In this document: one piece after another, positions 1 to 13,000 of the stretch
Layout of the letters: each line of letters opens with the position of its first letter
Numbering within the stretch: the stretch's first letter is position 1
Assembly: GCA_949358305.1 (NCBI GenBank)
Contig: OX442318.1
Coordinates: 5,504,501-5,568,500 of the forward strand
Source of the DNA: Strigamia acuminata
Lineage: Eukaryota > Arthropoda > Chilopoda > Geophilomorpha > Linotaeniidae
DNA: 64,000 bases
Reading direction: 5' to 3'
Program-made: the position numbers and the translations under genes
Notes under the pieces: generated by a model
Seen by the model: only the letters and a program-made list of their open reading frames with translations
Databases searched by the model: none
What the model was told of the DNA's origin: nothing

Positions 1-403
1 TTTTGATACTGTTGACAAGCAAGAGCAATAAAGCCAATTAAATACAATGTCCACCTTGGCAACATATCTGCATTTAATTAACCAAAAAGGCCTTTGTTCA
101 TCAAATAAATCCGTCAAATAAATTTTGACCCTTTGGCGAGTGTCAGAGTTGTGTTCACTTTGAAACTATTTATGTAACAACTAAAACCTAAATTCCACTT
201 GAATGTAATATATATTCCCAACTAGGTTTGCACTGAATGTTCAGCAGAGATTAGGCTTAAAAGGACGACATTTGTCAAGCTACGGCTTGGAGTCTGTGCA
301 AAAGTAATTTTTTTGCATAATAATTGGATATGTTATTTTAATCGATGTTAAAATGTTTGCGATTGTCTACTTAATTATATATTGTGTATAGTTTATTGGG
401 GTA

Positions 404-1440
404 CAGGTTGAACCTCGCTATTACGGACAGGTCGGGGGAGCAAAGAATGGTTCGTAATAGCGAGAGTTCTTAACAACGACTATTTCGTTATAACGAGACT
501 TAAACACAATTTAAAAAAATTAGAAAAATCGTAGCAAAGATGATTCTGGCATTTTTGGATGTATTTTCTCATGATTTTGACATTTTACATGTATATTCTC
601 ATGATTTTAACATTTTATGTGTTTTCTCATGATTTTAACATTTTATGTGTTTTCTCATGATTTTAACATTTTATGTGTTTTCTCATGATTTTGACGTTTT
701 TAAGTGTATTTTCCTAAGAATCCTGCAATTTTTGTATATTTTCTCAGTTTTGATGTGCATCAAAATGCATCATAATGAGGAGACACTTTAAACATTTCAA
801 AATCATGAGAAAATACACATAACATCAAGATTACTTATTTTCGTCAAAATCATGAGGAAACATTAAAACATCAAAATCATGAGAAAACAAACTTAACCCT
901 AGCAGTACCAACCTAAAAAAAAATCCCTTACTCACCCAAGGTCATTTTTACCGAAAGCCGGAAATAGTTTTCCAAAAAAGGATGAAACTGATTGTATTCT
1001 GACTATTTCATGTTCGGTTTATGAATAAATTTAACTAAGTCGGTATTTGTCGAAAGAGTATGACAAAAATGATTGAATTAAATAGTAAGTTAGTGGGTAA
1101 GAAAATCTCGTTAGTTTTCGATAAAAAAATAAAAACACTTTTGGAAATCAAAATTGACCCTAAGGTTGGGAGCGGGAAGGGTTAAAGACGTCAAAATCGT
1201 GAGAAAATACTCTTAAAAACTAACAAGTAAGTCGTGAGAAAACACACTTAAAAATGTTCAAAATCACGAGAAAACACACTTAAAAACGTCAAAGTCATGT
1301 GAAAATGAGGCCATTTTTAACCGAAAATATTTGCAATAACGAAGTATTTGCGTATTTCTGGTGCATTACCCGTTCGTTATAGCGAAATTTCCTAATAACG
1401 AAAGTTCGTTTTGATGACGAAATAATTTAACATGGGAGAA
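404..1440. mobile_element. Degenerate pogo/mariner-like element carrying inverted minisatellites
   Basis: The left end reads TA|CAGGTTGAACCTCGCTATTA, followed by several CGTTATAACGA-like motifs; similar motifs recur near 1370-1410 in inverted orientation. This resembles the ends of the elements at 19214 and 26113. Inside, a roughly 28-bp unit built on TCTCATGATTTTAACATTTT repeats at about 560-700, and its complement (AAAATCATGAGAAAA) recurs at about 795-1310, so the two halves could fold on each other. No transposase frame is visible. The right end is uncertain. Confidence 0.45.
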
Positions 1441-1859
1441 ATAGAGCGAACAACAAAAACAAAATATTTTGATATTTCGCATATGCAGTATTTGTTGGCA
1501 GATTATGCGAAATGAAAAATGAAAGCTTTAAGGTGCGGCTTCTGTGTAGAGCCCAACGATTCAGTTCCGTGGATGGAGTTTCTTTTTAGTTTTCCAAGTG
1601 AGTTGTTTATGAATTGCTCACTGAATTTTATGGACTTTTTTCTTTTTCTTGTGGTTAGCCTTTTTTAAACAATTATTCTCGGTTTAAAATGAGCGAATGC
1701 CAATTATTTTTTGCAGAATTAATGACGAGAATATGTCAACATGCATTTTAATCGTCTTGAAAACTTAATTAAAACTGAGTTGACATAATTTCCTATTTTC
1801 TTCTGTCAAAACAAAAATTTTAATTTTAAATAAGATGTGAGGGAAATATATTCTCATTT

Positions 1860-2270
1860 TTTGTCCTAAAATTTCCAAAAAAAATAATCAAAATCAAAAT
1901 AATTCAAACTAAAAAAATTTTAAATTTAAAAAAAAAAATTTAAAAGAAATTAAGATTAAAATAATTAAAACTAAGAAAATTGAAATTAAAATAATTAAAA
2001 CTAAGAAAATTGAAATTGAAATAATTAAAACTGAGAAAATTGAAATTAAAATAATTAAAACAAAAAAATTTAAATTAAAAAAAAATTTAAATTAAAAAAA
2101 AAATTTAAATTAATAAAAAAAATTAAATTAAAAAAAAAAATTGAAATTAAAAAAAAAAAATTTAAATTAAAAAAAAAATTTAAATTAAAAAAAAAAATTT
2201 AAATTTAAAATAATTAAAATTAACAAAACCATAAAAAAATAATTTTTAAATTTAAATTTTTAAGAAATTG
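1860..2270. repeat. AT-rich low-complexity tract
   Basis: Long alternation of A-runs and TTTAAATT/TTAAAATT words, with a 26-28-bp quasi-repeat (AAAATTGAAATTAAAATAAT) at about 1970-2060. No coding potential is visible. Confidence 0.8.
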
Positions 2271-3199
2271 TGAAATTTTATTGAATGTCTTTTGGGATTT
2301 GCCATTTACTTTCACTTCAGAGAAACCACAACAAACCATTGCAATGAATGAAAAAAAGTGTGTGCAATGTGGGAAAGAGGTGTGTTTATTATTGTTTATG
2401 TCTCACTGTGCTGTGTCTTCTGCCTTGTGCTAATGGGAGTTGAGTTCTTTGTAAACCTGATAAAACTTGTTCCACATTTGAATCTGGGACAAACTTGTGG
2501 GAGTTTCTGCTCAGCTCAGATGTGGCAAACTCCTTGGATGAGCTAAACACAGCACATAAACAGGCAAGTGCAAATTTATTCTCCCTTCTAATTTTAATCC
2601 TATAAATCCATTAGGCTTATCAACACGAAATTAAGTTTTGCAATTACGTTTCCCATTAGATCAGACTCCCATTCTTAAGCCAGTTCAATTCCCACATCAA
2701 TTGAGCAATTTGGATGTGATGAAAATGTCATCCGTTTTCATAACTGTTTTTAAAAATAAAATAATTTTTTTGTTGTTATTTTTGGTTAGGGTTAATTAGA
2801 GTGAAATTAGTGTGGTGATTGTGAGATTTTGAATTTGCATGTGTGAAGGTGGATTCGTTTTTTGACAATGTTTAAAGTAGGCCATTTTTGCGGAGTTATT
2901 GACAGGACTTAAAAGGATTCATATTTGATTGTATCTTAAGTTTGTTGGGAGTTCCTTTCACAAATCATGTGTTGGGCTGTCTTTGCAGTGGGTTATGGGG
3001 TTGAATTTGTACAAGTACTGAGTTATGGAAAATCTTGAGATTTATGAAAGTCGGTTTTAAAAAATTTTAAATTTTATTTTAAAAATTTTAAATTTTATTT
3101 TAAAAATTATTAATTTTACTCGTTTTTTTTTTAGGTAACGTTTACATTAAATATTAATTGGGTTACATTAAACTCGTAAAATTTAGATTTTTGTTTTTA

Positions 3200-3700
3200 A
3201 AATTCTAGAAAATATTAAATTTTTATATCAAATTCACAAATTTATTAAATTTTTACAGCAAATTCACAAAAATATTAAATTTTTACATCAAATTCACATT
3301 TTTTTCATCAAATTCAAAAATTTTTACAACAAATTCTCAAAAATACTAAATTTTACATCAAAATTCCAAAAATACTAAATTTTAAATCAAATTCACAATT
3401 TTACATCAAATTCACAATTTTAAATCAAATTCACAATTTTAAATCAAATTCACGATTTTAAATCAAATTCACAATTTTACATCAAATTCACAATTTTACA
3501 TCAAATTCACAATTTTACATCAAATTCACAATTTTACATCAAATTCACAATTTTACATCAAATTCACAAAAAACATCAATTAATTTACCCCAAATTCACA
3601 AATTTACATCAAATTCACAAAAATATCAATTTATCTACATCAAATCCATAAAAATGCAGTTTATTTACATCAAATTTACAAAATCACCACTTTTACATTA
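3200..3700. repeat. 19-bp AT-rich minisatellite
   Basis: Tandem copies of a unit close to ACATCAAATTCACAATTTT. It is most regular at 3390-3570 and degenerates on both sides. Confidence 0.85.
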
Positions 3701-4582
3701 AATTCACGTAAAACCTCACCATTAAACCAATTAAGACATTCATTTGGTCATTTTTATTGACCTTAGCTCACTTATTTTGAATAGAATGCAAATTTAATTT
3801 AATTTTTCACTTAATCCTGAGTAATGTTGCTTGAAATCCATATTAGTGCATTCTGGCGATTTGAAATCTTGATAGCTTCAAACAAAAGTTGTTAGCCTAG
3901 GCCTCAATTCTCGCTTGAGGATGCGCCCAGACCACTGTGAAATATGGATAGAAGACGTATTTTGGCCTTGCTGTAAGGAACTACGCTTAATCTTCCCTTT
4001 TATAAGCGACAAACAAAGCTGTCTTTGTTTATCAACTAATTTTTTATCTACTTAAATCTTAGCAATAAAAAAAAATAGAAATAAAAAAATTTTTTTAATT
4101 CTAGGTGATGGAAAGTCATGAAAGTTGATTCAGGGTTGAATTTTGGTCTAAAAACTTCTTGTATGTCCTAAATAACTTTGTATTTCACTTTTTTTTGGAT
4201 CATGTCTTGTGGAATTTATCGGATAGAAAAGAAAATGTGCTGTGAATTTCAAGTAGAGTTCAAAGGGTTAAATGGATTTAAGGATTTTTGTCTCTCCTGG
4301 TTTGTTGTGACATGAATTGCTATGTTTTAACATTGGTGTCTATGGAACGACTATTGGTGCAGTCAATCTAGTGAACTACAGTATTCTTTGTTACTTTCTT
4401 TCCTTTTGTTCCTTTTGGTCAGCGCATGTGACGTAAAAAACATCATCACTTGCAAAAGAAAGATTCTACGACATTATCGGCAATACAAAACCGCAAAGGT
4501 ATTTGCCGCCAAACTATAACCCCCAAATAAATACAGCAAATATAATGCTGGGTAGTAATAATAAAAAATCAATTAGACTATG

Positions 4583-4787
4583 TTTGAACTTTTTAGAGAC
4601 ATTGTTCGTGTGGTGTCAAATGAGCTGAAAAGTCTGTTCTCAAAAACCATCTCTTGAATGTTGATGAAACTTACATTGAAGGCTTCTACTAAGGTTTAAA
4701 CACTAAGTTTGAACTTTCAGAGACATTGTTCGTGTGGTATCAAATGAGCTCAGAAGTCTCTTCTCAAAAACCATCGCTAGAATGTTG
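4583..4787. repeat. About 80-bp direct repeat pair
   Basis: 4583-4663 and 4708-4787 are near-copies, both containing GAGACATTGTTCGTGTGGT and TCTCAAAAACCATC. They are separated by 44 bases and followed by three short copies of AACGTTGGA. Function unknown. Confidence 0.75.
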
Positions 4788-6387
4788 GAAAACGTTGGAA
4801 AACGTTGGATTTTGCATTTTCTTTTTGTGATAGTGATTGGATCTGCGCATGCGTCCTGCATTAGTCATCACATTAACATTTGACATGGCACCGCTAAAAA
4901 TAAAATGTGTTTTAACGTATAAATTAACTGAAAGTTTTGGTTTATTTGTAATTTTGTATTGAAAATACATATAGAAAATGTTGGAGCACTCAATTCATTA
5001 ATTATTACCAAAAATGTGTAAGTAGTAGTTGTGGGTGGATGCAGGGTCAGTCAACTGGTCTTTTCTGTAATACCAAATACGCTTTAACATTTTGACCCAG
5101 TATAATTTGTATCATTTGTTTTACTGTCTGTTATGCAAAATTGGAAAAAAAAATCCCATTTCTGTTTCAACCCAGAAAAAAAGGGTTTGCAGCAAAGCCA
5201 CTAAGCAACAAGTTTTAAAAAAAACCAAAACATGATTTTATTGGTGTATTTGTTATTTGCCATTTAAAACAATGTCATTGAATACATCATACAGGAAATA
5301 AACTGGTTTCTCTTTTTTTCTCTCAAAGAATTCTAAATTTGTTGTTGCTCTTTACAAATGTCTTAAGCCAGACTGTTTTGTTTGTCTGCAGTGCTTGAAT
5401 GGTTATTTAATTAGCTACATTACTTTAAAAAAAAAGAAAAAACAGGAATTTATACATGTTATGTTGACATTTGACATGTACAGCACAGTAAATTAGTTTT
5501 ACACCCTAAAAGGGAGTGATTCTAACATGGAATTACTCCTGAATGTCCTCACCAAGGCCGTTAGTTTCCTCGTAATCTTCATTTCCAGCCAATTGCAGAA
5601 TTAAATTACACGAAAACGTGCACATCCGTGTATAAGTTTGCTGTCCAGAGCTAGAAATTGCACAACAGATGCTTTATTTAGCTCTAAAAAAACGAAAACA
5701 CATGAAACACATCAACATAAATAGTCGAAAATTACACAGGGCCATGTTTGATAAGTAGTAAACAGGTTAAAGAACCGCGGTTCGGTTTTGATATGATTTG
5801 TCACATGTATAACATGGAATTAGGTGCTATTGAAAACCCACGTTGTTGCTTCAACTCTGGAATTTGAGCCTTGAAGCAATGAATGACAGTGAGAATTATG
5901 TTAATCATTCCACTCACATTTTCACTCACATCTCTTCTTTGGCCCATGGCAAGGTAATATTACTTTACTATTTACTCTGACACTCACTCGGTCAAACCTC
6001 TGCTTGATGCAGGTAAGAACTTGTCATCCTGCCATTTTGATTTTTGGCAGTTCAAATTGTATTTATTTTATTTTTTGGATGAAAAATATTTATTATTATT
6101 AAGGAATAAGATAAATCTGATGGAATTGGTTGGAATATGGAATTTTTTCTAGGGTTTTTTGATTTATTTTTGAGTTTTTAGGATTAAATATCCATTTTTT
6201 TGTGTTTTTTTTAATGGTTGAGTTGCAGCGATTTGATCGTCTGCCAAAATGTTTTTATTCTCTGTTTGCACAAAGTCCTTGATATTTTAAAGGGTTTTAA
6301 AACGGTGTCGTAATCGTGTTAAGTAATCTTCACATCCATAATTCAAAGTTATATTAATTTTTTTTATTCTGTGTTCAATCCAGGTTG

Positions 6388-7021
6388 ATGATGCTGCGGT
6401 TAGGCCTAATTTCGCTGCTGTTGATTTACCGCGTGATAAGCCAGGATGCGGATGCGGCGAGCGAAAACAAAAGCGAAGGTAATATTAATTAAAACAAACA
6501 AGAAAACGAATCTCAAATTAATTTTTATTCGTTTAAATTGTGCAGTTTTATTTTTTTATTTTCAATTTTTTTACGTTCATTAAATTTTATTAAAAAATTT
6601 GTTGCGGTACGGCGGTTTCAACTTCCGTCAGCCATTTTCGTAAATATTATTTATCTCCGTTTTCTACGATTCGGAATGTGGTTCAAAAGTGAAAGGGTGT
6701 ACCGAGTTATTGTGCACGGCATACTCGATGGCACTGACCCTCATGACGTCATTACACGAGAATAAAAAGTGGAACGAGCGTAGGACGACTTGAATGGTAG
6801 ATGACAAGGGATTTCCTGAAAGGGAAAATCAGTCTGCGTGTAGGCCCAAACAAAGTGATTTTAATGACATTAACGGCTGTTATAAACAACAAACAATAAG
6901 TCAAAACCACCGACCTTTCGTATAAAACCTTCATATAAAACCACCGTGACCTACCAATCCACATATACTAATTATTGGGTTTTTCTAAAACCTGAAATTA
7001 AAGAAAAACCATTATTCAATT

Positions 7022-7052
<31 letters not shown>

Positions 7053-10000
7053 TTTCTTTATTTATTTGCAGGTTTTTGTGATGATGTCGTCTTGCCTTCA
7101 AAGAGCGTAGTTTGTTATTACGCTGGTTATTTATCAGATGGTAAATTGGATCCATGTTTGTGCACTCATCTGTTGCTCACTGATTGGAAAGTTGGACCTG
7201 ACTTGAAACAGCTTACGCATAAAAGATTCAGTAAGTTGAGTTGGAGAAATGGAGGTGCATTGTGGGTAATTATCATCTAGACAGGAATTAGCGCTTCCTG
7301 TGAGAACTAAAGCTTCCTAGTTTTGTGTTTATTGTAAGTTCATGTTTTTTACGTTAAAATATGCATTTGTTGGTGCACATATGCCACTTTAAGCACAAAT
7401 TGCATAATTTTATATAAAAAAATACGTAAAAGTTCTTAAAAAATAGGAAATCTGAAGCTAAATTCTTAAAATCTTTTAAAAAATAGGAAATCTGAAGCTA
7501 AATTCTTAAAATCTTTTAAAAAATAGGAAATCTGGAGCTAAATCCTTAAAATCTTTTTAAAAATAGGAAATCTGAAGCTAAATCCTTAAAATCTTTTAAA
7601 AAATAGGAAATCTGAAGCTAGATTCTTAAAATCTTTTACAAAATAGGAAATCTGGAGCTAAATCTTTAAAATCTTTTAAAAACTAGGAAATCTAGAGCTA
7701 AATCCTAAAAAAAAAATTTTTTTCAAATGGGAAATCTAGAGTTAAATCTTAAAAATCTTTTTAAAAAATATGAAATCTGGAGCTAAATCCTAAAACTCTA
7801 TTATTAAATCTTAAAAATAATAGAACATTTGAAGCAAAATCCTAAAAACCATCAGAATATCTACAATTAAATCCTAAAAAAACCTAAGAATCGTAATAAA
7901 TCCACAGCAAATCCATTAAATCTTTATCAAAATCAATTTTTTTTACTAATAGTATAATAAAATTACACTATCGCGCTGCATTACGTATTTTGATACTTTA
8001 AACTATTTTCCTCTCTTCTTTTCCACCAATTTTAGAACAACTGGACTTTGTGCGCTCGCTTAAAAAACGAAATCCAAACCTCCAAGTCGGTTTAGTTCTC
8101 TTTGGTAAAACCGAAGACTCAATCTGGGCCGAGTTAATCGCCAAAAACAAACAGGCGTCGGCGTTGGCCTTCAGAACAATCGCATTCCTCTCTGAAATGG
8201 ACTTGGACGGAATTGCAATCGACTACGATCCATCATCTTCTGAACGAAAAAACAATTTCACCGCCTTGGTCAAAGTGAGTCGAGTCTATTGAACTTATTG
8301 TAAAAAAAAAACAAAAAACAATTTTTATTGTATTTTAATCACATTTCACCCTTGGCTATTTGATTAAGGTTAAGGCCCCACTCAAATTTGTCTACTTCAT
8401 TTTATCTTTTCATTATTTTATCTCATTTCTAGTCGTTCCGCGAGGCTTTGGATTTAAGCATACCGACAAATTCTTCGCACAAGCGATGGCTGATGGTGAA
8501 CGTGGCCCGTGATTTCAACCATATAAGACGCGCGTACGATTTTGCGCATTTGTCTAAGTGAGTAAAGAAGTGACCAGGGCTGGTCTGGGTACAAATTTAG
8601 TACCGGGAAATCTGGATGGGTTGGGCCACAGGGACAGGTTATCGTGGGCCAGGGACGGGCCTCGGTGGGCCCGGCACGGTCCACCGGGTCACTGGCCATC
8701 AGTAAAATACCGTACACCAGCCCAACACTGAAGGGGGTGTGATGTTTAGTTGGTTTTGTAATTGGATGTTTGTTTTAGGCTTGTCGATATGTTCTACTTG
8801 CCGGCGTATAATTTTACGGATGAGAATTCGGAGGAAATTATACACCCTTCTCCGCTGATGGGTTCGGATGGAGAAAATGCTGTGAGTAAATCATGTAAAA
8901 TGGCCATGTGCTGTTCAGTAATTCTCATTGGCTGGCTGCTTTGTCAGTGTGTTGATACAAGGGAGATAATGAGGCGATCGTCTCAGCCAATCACATCAGG
9001 GAATCAATTATTAGTTGCCCTCTTTCTAGGGCTGCAGCATGGGTGAAGGTGGAAAAACAAGGGAGCGGGTAAAATTTACTTGAAAAAGCGGCTAAAAACT
9101 TGTCCGTATGAGCAAACACAAGCTTGCGTTTTTATTCAAGGCTTTGTTTTGATGCTAGCTTGTACTCACCTGCTCCGATCAAACTGAGTTTGATTTACCA
9201 GCTTCAAGCTTGCTGGTGTTTTGGTCATGGGACTTTGACAGCCAATCAGAATCGTGAGGAAATTCTTGGAGGAGATTTTGGCGAGAATTTCTGGCTATAC
9301 TCAAAACCACTCTAAGGTTGATCTATTTAGCCTGTTTACGCCTAACTGTGTACTGTGTTCTACTACGTGGAAAAGTAGTTCTGTGTCAAAGCCTCACCTT
9401 TGACAATGTTGGTAATCGAGCACAATGTCTGGAGTTCGATTACAATTCTGGTGTTTTGGACTACTTTTTTGTGTCAATACACCAGTGAAATAGATCAACC
9501 TTGGAGTGGTTTTGAGTATAGCTGCCTAGCTAGCTTGAGTTTGCCAGCTAAGCTGGTAAGCCAAAAGCTGGTGAAGTGAGCTTGTAAATGACTCCCTCTT
9601 TAAACTTGTACTAGCTAGCTTTGGAATTTTACCCGCTCCTTTGTGTTTCCACCTTGAGAGGCGCCTTTGAAATGAAATTTTTCTGCAGTGCTTTAGTGTA
9701 ATCAGCGCCCTCGATGAACAAAGTGAGCAACTTATTGGGACTTATTTCTGATGCATTTAGAAGGTAGCAGTAATTTGCCTGCTGGCCAATGAGAATTAGT
9801 GGATTCTTTGGGCGGGTAGAGTTTAGTGTGAACACATTTTTGCTAATACCAAAAGCACATACGTCGGTAGAAAAGTCTCATTATACTTTAAGATTTTTTA
9901 AATTTATTAATTTGAATTTGAATTGGATCTAATTAATAGAAATAATTTATATCATGGAGTTGTAGGAAGTGTGGGAAAATGGGAAATTTTCAGCGTGCGT

Positions 10001-13000
10001 GACTGGTTTTCTTCAAAAAATTCATTGCTCTGACATTGATACACTTTTTGTAAAAGAAAATGTAGGTCAAAGAAATATTATGACTGTTTGTTGTGCTTTG
10101 CAAACATCTCTTTGAAATTAAATCACAAGAAGCATAATTCAGACAAAGCCATGGCCTTTGCCCTCTAAACTGGTGATATTTCTTAACTTGTCCACCTTGG
10201 TGAACTCTGGTGTAAAAATATAATACCTTGACTGCCCAACAACCTGAAAAAGTTAGCAGATGAAAGGGAAAAGGTCATTTACTTGCTGCTGTTGTACTGT
10301 TTTTAGAAGTATCTGCCATCTGGTGTTGAAAGGTTGCACTTTTTTATTTCAGGATTCCTTGGTTGATTTGCTTCTGAGTTTGAACACAACAGCCAAGAAG
10401 ATTATTTTGGGTCTTCCTGCTTTTGGTGTCTTTTATCATTTGGAAGAAAGTTTATCATCTGATCTTGTTGTTGAAGATGAAAGATCTTTTGTGTCGTATC
10501 AACAGGTTTGAATATTGGCTGTTTTTTATTGTCAACTCATTATAAGGATTATTTCTACAACAGATCTGTAAAGCGTTGACATCCGGAGGTTGGATTGTCG
10601 AGCGTGCAGAAGATAAAACAGAAACAAGAGCACTTGGAAACTTGACTTGGGTTGGGTATGATGATCCTGCAAGCATACGGATAAAGGTATGGATTTTTTG
10701 TTTCAAAATAGTTCTTGGATAAATTCATTAGAACTTTGTGGAGCTTTGTAATGATACTAGTCAATTTCCTATTTTTTAACATTAATCTTTTGCATTTGGT
10801 GGATGGTTATTGTGGTTTTGCACTTACAAAATGCTCTTACAGTTTGAGAATAGTTCTAGGCAGAGCCGTGTTGAGAAATACGAGATAAACCGCACATTAA
10901 CATTTCATTACACATCAAGCAGCATTGGGTCTGATCAGTACATACGTAGATGGGTGATCGGCTGGGAATCCCAGTTGTTTTATATCGTGGGTTGCGTGCT
11001 TAACACTAGAAGGGCTAGACTGATCAAAATGACCGGCACAGCTGTTTAAAACACCTACAGCAATAAACCCAATGGGTTTCCAATAGTGTTTTTTTTACTT
11101 TACATCATAAATCAGCAAATGTGGCATTTTTCTTAATGAAGAATAAAAAAGAATTTGACTGAAACCGGTTGAAAAAGCATGAATGATGCGTGCACAATAC
11201 GTGCATACAATGTTTTGGCATCAAATTGATTTGTTTTAAATTCAGAAACACGCGAAATGTGAAGAAAATAGTAAAACGAAAATTGATGGATTTTATCAAA
11301 TCTGATACAATTAAAACAGAAATTTGATTCAGACACATGCAACTTTGTAGATCTGGTTCCTCGATATAGATGATTAAACTATATCTAGTCATTCATAAAA
11401 TGCATATATACATTTTACATTATTGCACATTAATTTATTATTTAGTCATTAAAAATTATTAAATTACGGTATTTTTTCAATGGGTCATTACGACCGGTTT
11501 TAGCCGTTTTAGGTAGGGGGAAACTCCAGCAGTTCTAAGATTAAGAAAGTCGTTCCATAGATCTCAAAAAGGGGCTAGGGTATCAGATTACTATGGCATT
11601 ATCATTTAGTTAGTACCCTATGTGATGTAACTGTCTGCCTGTGGCATTAACGCCCTAGTTTTTCTATAATATTACTACGGCTCTGGTCCTATGAATAAAA
11701 AAGTAACTATAACTAATGGTTGATGGATGGCAGATAACTGATATTCCGTAATGAATGTTTCGAAAGACTACGACAATCTCAGCACCGTGTTCTGTTGCAG
11801 GAAGCAGAGTTTGTCATAAGGTTTTTTGAAACAGAGTTTGGAGAAATTGAACTTACAAAAACATCTTTTGCATTCTGCTGCTTGGTGATGGTAGAAATTA
11901 ATTCTTAATTAGGAATTAATTTTAAGTCTGATTGCAGAGTAAATATGCCCTGCTCAGGAATCTTGGTGGTGTTGGAGTCTGGTATCTGGATAATGATGAC
12001 TTCAACAACACTTGTGGAGAAGGCAATTTTCCCCTCATTCGGGCAGCACGTACAGTATTGGATGAGCTGAAAAGTGCAGACCAGACTAGGATTATGCGTA
12101 GTTTCCAAGATGACATAGACTTTGAAGAAGCTGAAGCTCAGCTGTCTGAAATAGCAATACCAAGAAGTGGGCGAAGCAATGGTAGTCCATTCAGAATCAC
12201 CAGAATTATAGACAGAACAGGACAAATCCAAATCATTCAGGATCCAAGCCAAACCAGCCTGGTGTGCACCCGGCCTGGGTTTTACCGGATTCCCGAAGAC
12301 TGTTCGAGGTTCTACCGATGTGTCAAATTTAATCAGTTTAAAGATGACTTTGTCATTTTTGAATACGATTGTCCCAATGGACTTATTTTTGATGAAAAAT
12401 GGGAGACATGCAACTGGCCATCGGCATCTGCACCGTGTGGTGGTTCAACTGAGATAATGCCAGTGCCAAGGAACAAGTTCATATGCCCTTCTGAAGGATA
12501 TTTTACTGATCCAGAAAACTGTAGATGGTTCTATAAATGTGATGACTTTTTAAGAGATGGAGCTTACACAGCTTTTGAATTCCGCTGTCCTTTCGATTTG
12601 GCCTTTGACGAAAGGAATATTATCTGCAATTGGCGTTGGCTGGTTCCTGGGTGTGGTAATTCTGGCCATGTTTTACCACCACTAGGACCTTTTGGTCAAA
12701 GACCTGGACATTCTTTAGAAAATAAAGATAAAACAACTTCTACACTTTCTCCACCAATCTCATCTCGCAGACCAGGACATAATATTGATGGACAATTTCC
12801 TTCTACAGGCACAAAGGACAGAAATTATCCTAATGGACCTAATGGACCTAATGGACCTTTTCCTAATGGTCCTGCTGGGCCTAATGGGCCATTTCATGAT
12901 GGTCCTTCTGGTCCAAATGGCCCTTTCCCAAATGGGCCATCAGGTCCAAATGGGCCATTTCCAGGAGATACTAGAGGCGATAATGGGCAAGGTGGGGGTT

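Larger units (their letters stand above)
1..6387. other. Gene-free left flank
   Basis: No supported gene. Short open frames here have no recognisable motif and lie in AT-rich sequence. The stretch holds the repeats listed separately (404-1440, 1860-2270, 3200-3700, 4583-4787). Near its right end a CAG|GTAAGAA donor (GT at 6013) pairs plausibly with the acceptor before 6384, so 6013-6383 may be a 5'UTR intron of the chitinase-like gene. I could not place the promoter. Confidence 0.6.

Noticed and set aside
2358-2546. 62-codon frame with a hydrophobic start
   Set aside because: Isolated, in AT-rich gene-free DNA, with no recognisable domain; open by chance is the simpler explanation.
3200-3700. 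Regular AT-rich repeat considered as a CRISPR array
   Set aside because: Units are contiguous with no unique spacers, in a eukaryotic genome; this is a minisatellite.
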